From Chloroflexota bacterium (GTDB lineage: Bacteria > Chloroflexota > Ktedonobacteria > Ktedonobacterales > Ktedonobacteraceae), in contig JAJZEJ010000516.1 of the NCBI GenBank assembly GCA_021828635.1, positions 1 to 9,041 on the forward strand: a stretch of 9,041 nucleotides of DNA, given 5' to 3'. Made by a program: the position numbers and the translations under genes. Shown piece by piece: positions 6,058 through 9,041 of this stretch. Each line of letters opens with the position of its first letter. The stretch's first letter is position 1. A model generated the notes under the pieces. It saw nothing but the letters and a program-made list of their open reading frames with translations. It ran no database searches and was not told the DNA's origin.

Positions 6058-6990
6058 ATGCGCATAGGAGTTGGGCTACCAAGCACGGTGCCAGCTAGTA
6101 GGGGGCAGTTGATTATTGAGTGGGCCAGCAGGGCCGATATGGGGCCATTCTCCAGTCTGGCCGTGCTAGATCGCCTCATATACGATAGTTACGATGCGTT
6201 TACAGCATTAGCAGCGGCGGCAGCGGTGACGCGGCGCGTGCGACTGGCAACCACGATTGTAATTAGTCCATTGCATAATACGACGCTGCTAGCAAAGACG
6301 GCGGCCTCGCTCGATGCGCTCTCTGGCAGACGGCTCGTGCTGGGCCTCTCGGTCGGAGCGCGTAAGGACGATTACGATGCCGCGCATATCGACTATCGTA
6401 CACGCGGCAGAGTTTTGACGGAGCAACTAGCAACGTTACGCTCATTGTGGGAAGATGGTGGCTTATCTCCTACAGAGGCACGCCCCGGTGGGCCTGAGTT
6501 GCTCGTGGGCGGATTGAGCGACCAGAGTTTTGCCCGTGTGGCGCGTTATGCCGATGGCTATGTGCATGGCGGCGGCCCACCGAGAGCTTTTGCACGTGTT
6601 GCTGATAAAGCACGAGCAGCGTGGAGCGATGCCGGGCGTCCTGGGCATCCGCAACTCTGGGCGCAAGGCTATTTCGCCTTTGGTAAACAGAGCGTCGAGG
6701 TAGGTGAACGCTACTTGCGCGACTACTACGCCTTCACCGGCCCCTTCGCCGAAAAGATCGCGGCTGGCATGCTAACCACGCCACAGATGATCGCACAGTT
6801 TATTCGCGGCTATGAAGAAGCGGGCTGTGACGAACTGGTGCTGTTCCCTACTGTACCAGATATCGCACAGCTAGACTGGTTGGCCGAGGTGCTGACAACA
6901 TTGGGGCGCTACGCACCCGGCTGGCAAGCGGGTATACCCGAAAAGACCGCCGATGCATATTTACCTGAAATTGGCAGGTATGAGCTATGA
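6058..6990 (+). CDS. LLM-class (luciferase-like) flavin-dependent oxidoreductase
   Basis: 310 residues from ATG 6058. AAGGGGG (6044-6050) is seven bases upstream, and the protein then opens MRIGVGLPST, the usual first beta strand of this family. Upstream in-frame ATGs at 6016 and 6055 would only add a non-conserved tail. Family landmarks are VRLATTIVISPLHN (61-74), TAASLDALSGRRLVLGLSVG (81-100), a conserved Arg around TRGRVLTEQL (115-124) followed by LRSLWEDG, and the late strand PELLVGG (146-152). It should be a cytoplasmic TIM-barrel enzyme that uses FMN or F420; which one cannot be told from the sequence. Substrate unknown. Its TGA overlaps the ATG of the next gene (ATGA), so the two are translationally coupled, suggesting a role in the same pathway, probably oxidation or reduction of an aromatic or CoA-linked compound. 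GC is visibly higher than in the methyltransferase gene. Confidence 0.9.
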   Translation: MRIGVGLPSTVPASRGQLIIEWASRADMGPFSSLAVLDRLIYDSYDAFTALAAAAAVTRRVRLATTIVISPLHNTTLLAKTAASLDALSGRRLVLGLSVGARKDDYDAAHIDYRTRGRVLTEQLATLRSLWEDGGLSPTEARPGGPELLVGGLSDQSFARVARYADGYVHGGGPPRAFARVADKARAAWSDAGRPGHPQLWAQGYFAFGKQSVEVGERYLRDYYAFTGPFAEKIAAGMLTTPQMIAQFIRGYEEAGCDELVLFPTVPDIAQLDWLAEVLTTLGRYAPGWQAGIPEKTADAYLPEIGRYEL

Positions 6991-9041
6991 AAATCCTGAT
7001 CCTCGGCGCTGGCCCTGCTGGCCTGTATGCTGGTTTGCTGATCAAAAAAGCGCAACCACTGCATGAAGTCATGATTATTGAGCGCAATCCCGCCGATGTG
7101 ACCTATGGCTGGGGCGTTGTCTTCTCTGATCGCACGCTGGCTGCTTTTCAACGTGCCGACTACAAAACCTACGAGCAGATCAGCAGTCACTTTGTGATCT
7201 GGGATGCCATTGACGTACTCTATCGTGGCGAAACTCTCCGGTGCGGTGGTCACGTTATCGCCAGCATTGGTCGCCGAACGCTACTGCATATTCTGCAACG
7301 GCGCTGCCTCGAACTTGGTGTCACACTCAGCTTTGGGCAAGAGATTCATGAGATGGCTGAATTGCCGGAATATGATCTGCTGGTCGCCGCCGATGGCATT
7401 AACAGCGTGGTACGTCGTCACTATGCGGAAGCGTTCAAGCCAAAGATTGTGCAGGGACGGGCGCGTTATATCTGGCTGGGCGCACAAAAAATCCTGGATG
7501 CCTTCACCTTTATCTTCCGCGAAAACGAACACGGCCTCTTTCAAGTGCATGCCTATCCATCCAGTGGCACGACCAGCACCTTTATTGTCGAGTGCGACGA
7601 GTCATCCTGGTTGCGAGCGGGCTTAGATCAGGCCGACGAAGAGGCGAGCCTGCGCTATTGCACGCAACTTTTCGCATCAGAGTTGACCGGTTCGGCGTTG
7701 CTCTCCAACAATTCGCGCTGGATTAACTTTCCCACGCTGACCACGCAACACTGGCATCATCAGCATAGCGTGCTGCTCGGTGATGCCGCACACACGGCGC
7801 ATTTCTCGATTGGCTCCGGCACCAAGCTGGCAATGGAAGATGCGATTGCTCTGGCAAGCGCGTTGGAAGAACACAACGACGTGGAAACGGCCTTGAATGC
7901 CTATGAGCTTGAGCGCAAACCCGTCGTCGAGACCTTTCAGCAGGCGGCACGCGAGAGCCAGCTTTATTTTGAGACGCTCAAACGCTATTTGCAGCTCGAA
8001 CCGATGCAGTTTGCGTTTCAATTGCTCACCCGTAGTGGGCGCATCTCTTACGATGATTTGCGCCTGCGCGATATTCGCTTCGGTGACGCCGTAGATCGCT
8101 GTTTTGCACGGCATGCCGCATATAACGAGAATGACAATAAACGTCCGCAGCCCATAATTGCGCCACCACCGCTCTTCGCATCCATTCATCTGCGCTCACT
8201 CAATGTACCCAACCGCGTTGTTGTCTCGCTGCGCGGCACAGACGATGCGCTGGATGGTTTGCTTGGCCCTGATGCACACACCCATATTTGTGAAACAGCA
8301 CAAGGTGGCGCAGGCTTAGTTATGATGGGCGAGGTCGCACCAGCAGCCGAGGGGCGCATTACCATTGGCAGTTGTGGCCTCTATACTGAGGAACAACAGG
8401 CAGGCTGGAGCCAGATTGTTGCTGACGTGCATACCCACACCTCTGCGACTATCGGTATCGAATTGTGCCACGCTGGACGACGCGGCTCAACACGCCCCCG
8501 ACGCTACGGGTTGGATCGACCATTACGCAAGGATAACTGGCCGCTTCTCTCAGCTTCGCCAATCCCCTACACGTCGCTTAGCCAAATACCAAAAGCGATG
8601 GAGCGCGACGATATGGAACGTGTGCGTGACGGATTTGTCAACGCGGCACGGATGGCGCAGACGGCTGGCTTCGATCTGCTACAACTGCACTTTGGGCATG
8701 GCTATCTACTGGCTAGCTTTCTCTCCCCGCTCACCAACCAGCGCAACGACGAGTATGGAGGCAAGCTTGAACAGAGGCTGCGCTATCCGCTAGAGATTTT
8801 TGATGCAGTACGCGCCGTGTGGCCGGAAACAAAGCCGCTCTCCGTGGCGCTGACGATCACAGACTATCTAAAAGGCGGCTTTAGCGTTGAAGAGGCCATA
8901 CAGGTAGCTTCCGTGCTGAAAACTCATGGCTGTGATATGATAGCTGTACTGGCAGGGCAGACCACCAGCGAGAGCGAGCAGCCCTATGGGCGCGGCTACC
9001 TCACCCAATTGAGTGACCGCGTGCGCAACGAAGCGGGCATT
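6987..9041 (+). CDS. Bifunctional FAD monooxygenase/OYE-like reductase (salicylyl- or anthraniloyl-CoA type), partial at the 3' end
   Basis: 685 codons are open to the right edge without a stop; relatives are about 770 residues, so roughly the last 80-90 are missing. The N-terminal half (1-380) is a class A flavin monooxygenase with FAD-binding GAGPAG (7-12), YGWGVVFSD (40-48), DG motif LLVAADGINSVVR (131-143) and GD motif LLGDAAHTAHFSIGSGTK (263-280). These blocks match the salicylyl-CoA 5-hydroxylase / 2-aminobenzoyl-CoA monooxygenase family. The C-terminal half (from about 393) is an Old Yellow Enzyme-like barrel: NRVVVS (409-414), GGAGLV (440-445), HAGRRGST (495-502), NWPLLSASPIPY (517-528), LHFGHGYLLASFLSPLTN (567-584) and DEYGGKLEQR (588-597). 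The likely substrate is an aryl-CoA thioester, hydroxylated with NAD(P)H and O2. Several usual FMN-contact positions of the OYE half are changed (SPM to SLR, QLGHAGR to ELCHAGR, SVRIS to SVALT), so its reductase activity is in doubt. The start is an ATGA overlap with the LLM gene. Confidence 0.92.
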   Translation, partial: MKILILGAGPAGLYAGLLIKKAQPLHEVMIIERNPADVTYGWGVVFSDRTLAAFQRADYKTYEQISSHFVIWDAIDVLYRGETLRCGGHVIASIGRRTLLHILQRRCLELGVTLSFGQEIHEMAELPEYDLLVAADGINSVVRRHYAEAFKPKIVQGRARYIWLGAQKILDAFTFIFRENEHGLFQVHAYPSSGTTSTFIVECDESSWLRAGLDQADEEASLRYCTQLFASELTGSALLSNNSRWINFPTLTTQHWHHQHSVLLGDAAHTAHFSIGSGTKLAMEDAIALASALEEHNDVETALNAYELERKPVVETFQQAARESQLYFETLKRYLQLEPMQFAFQLLTRSGRISYDDLRLRDIRFGDAVDRCFARHAAYNENDNKRPQPIIAPPPLFASIHLRSLNVPNRVVVSLRGTDDALDGLLGPDAHTHICETAQGGAGLVMMGEVAPAAEGRITIGSCGLYTEEQQAGWSQIVADVHTHTSATIGIELCHAGRRGSTRPRRYGLDRPLRKDNWPLLSASPIPYTSLSQIPKAMERDDMERVRDGFVNAARMAQTAGFDLLQLHFGHGYLLASFLSPLTNQRNDEYGGKLEQRLRYPLEIFDAVRAVWPETKPLSVALTITDYLKGGFSVEEAIQVASVLKTHGCDMIAVLAGQTTSESEQPYGRGYLTQLSDRVRNEAGI

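Noticed and set aside
7204..8793. Several ORFs on both strands within the bifunctional flavoenzyme
   Set aside because: The plus-strand frame from 6987 is open to the edge and carries clear family motifs; the others are shadows of that coding sequence.
1..9041. CRISPR arrays, tRNA or rRNA genes, insertion sequences, phage or toxin-antitoxin modules
   Set aside because: No regularly spaced repeats, no tRNA-like cloverleaf, and no terminal inverted repeats or transposase or integrase motifs were seen on either strand.

Overview
The window looks like chromosomal DNA from a free-living, moderate-GC bacterium. The gene mix is a TPR–AAA ATPase with a coupled TPR protein, an orphan beta-class DNA methyltransferase, a NiCoT-type nickel/cobalt permease, a tetra-spanning membrane protein, a luciferase-like flavin oxidoreductase and a salicylyl-/anthraniloyl-CoA-type bifunctional flavoenzyme. 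It would suit Ktedonobacteria (Chloroflexota) or a similar soil lineage. That placement is an impression from gene style, not a proven assignment.

Layout. (1) Positions 1-1840, minus strand: an operon of a TPR-AAA+ ATPase followed, with a 4-base GTGA stop/start overlap, by a TPR protein that runs off the left edge. (2) 1841-2099: divergent intergenic region. (3) 2100-3437, plus strand: a solitary N6-adenine/N4-cytosine DNA methyltransferase with a strong ribosome binding site and no visible restriction partner. (4) 3438-3752: a 315-base AT-rich leader carrying a plausible promoter for the next gene. Its -35 box overlaps a TTGCGT-N5-TTGCAA element resembling the Nur (nickel-responsive Fur-family) box. 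(5) 3753-4883, plus: a complete NiCoT permease. (6) 4900-4929: a strong, near-symmetric hairpin flanked by A and T tracts, serving as a shared terminator for convergent genes. (7) 4931-5854, minus: an uncharacterised four-helix membrane protein with a C-terminal domain possibly of bacterial PH/YcxB type; the ribosome binding site shows that its second ATG is the real start. (8) 6058-9041, plus: a two-gene operon with ATGA overlap, consisting of an LLM-class flavin oxidoreductase followed by a two-domain flavoprotein (FAD monooxygenase plus Old Yellow Enzyme-like reductase) that is open at the right edge.

How the parts fit. The right-hand operon most likely acts on a CoA-activated aromatic acid: the FAD half would hydroxylate the ring. 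The OYE-like half has lost several residues that normally hold FMN, so its reductase step may be altered or gone. The permease would supply Ni or Co under metal-responsive control. The left-hand pair looks like a protein-remodelling AAA+ machine with TPR adaptors. I see no RNA genes, CRISPR arrays, insertion sequences, integrases or phage genes. I do not see a clear-cut new multi-gene defence or mobile system. The points most worth following are the modified OYE domain, the Nur-like operator and the ATPase/TPR pair.
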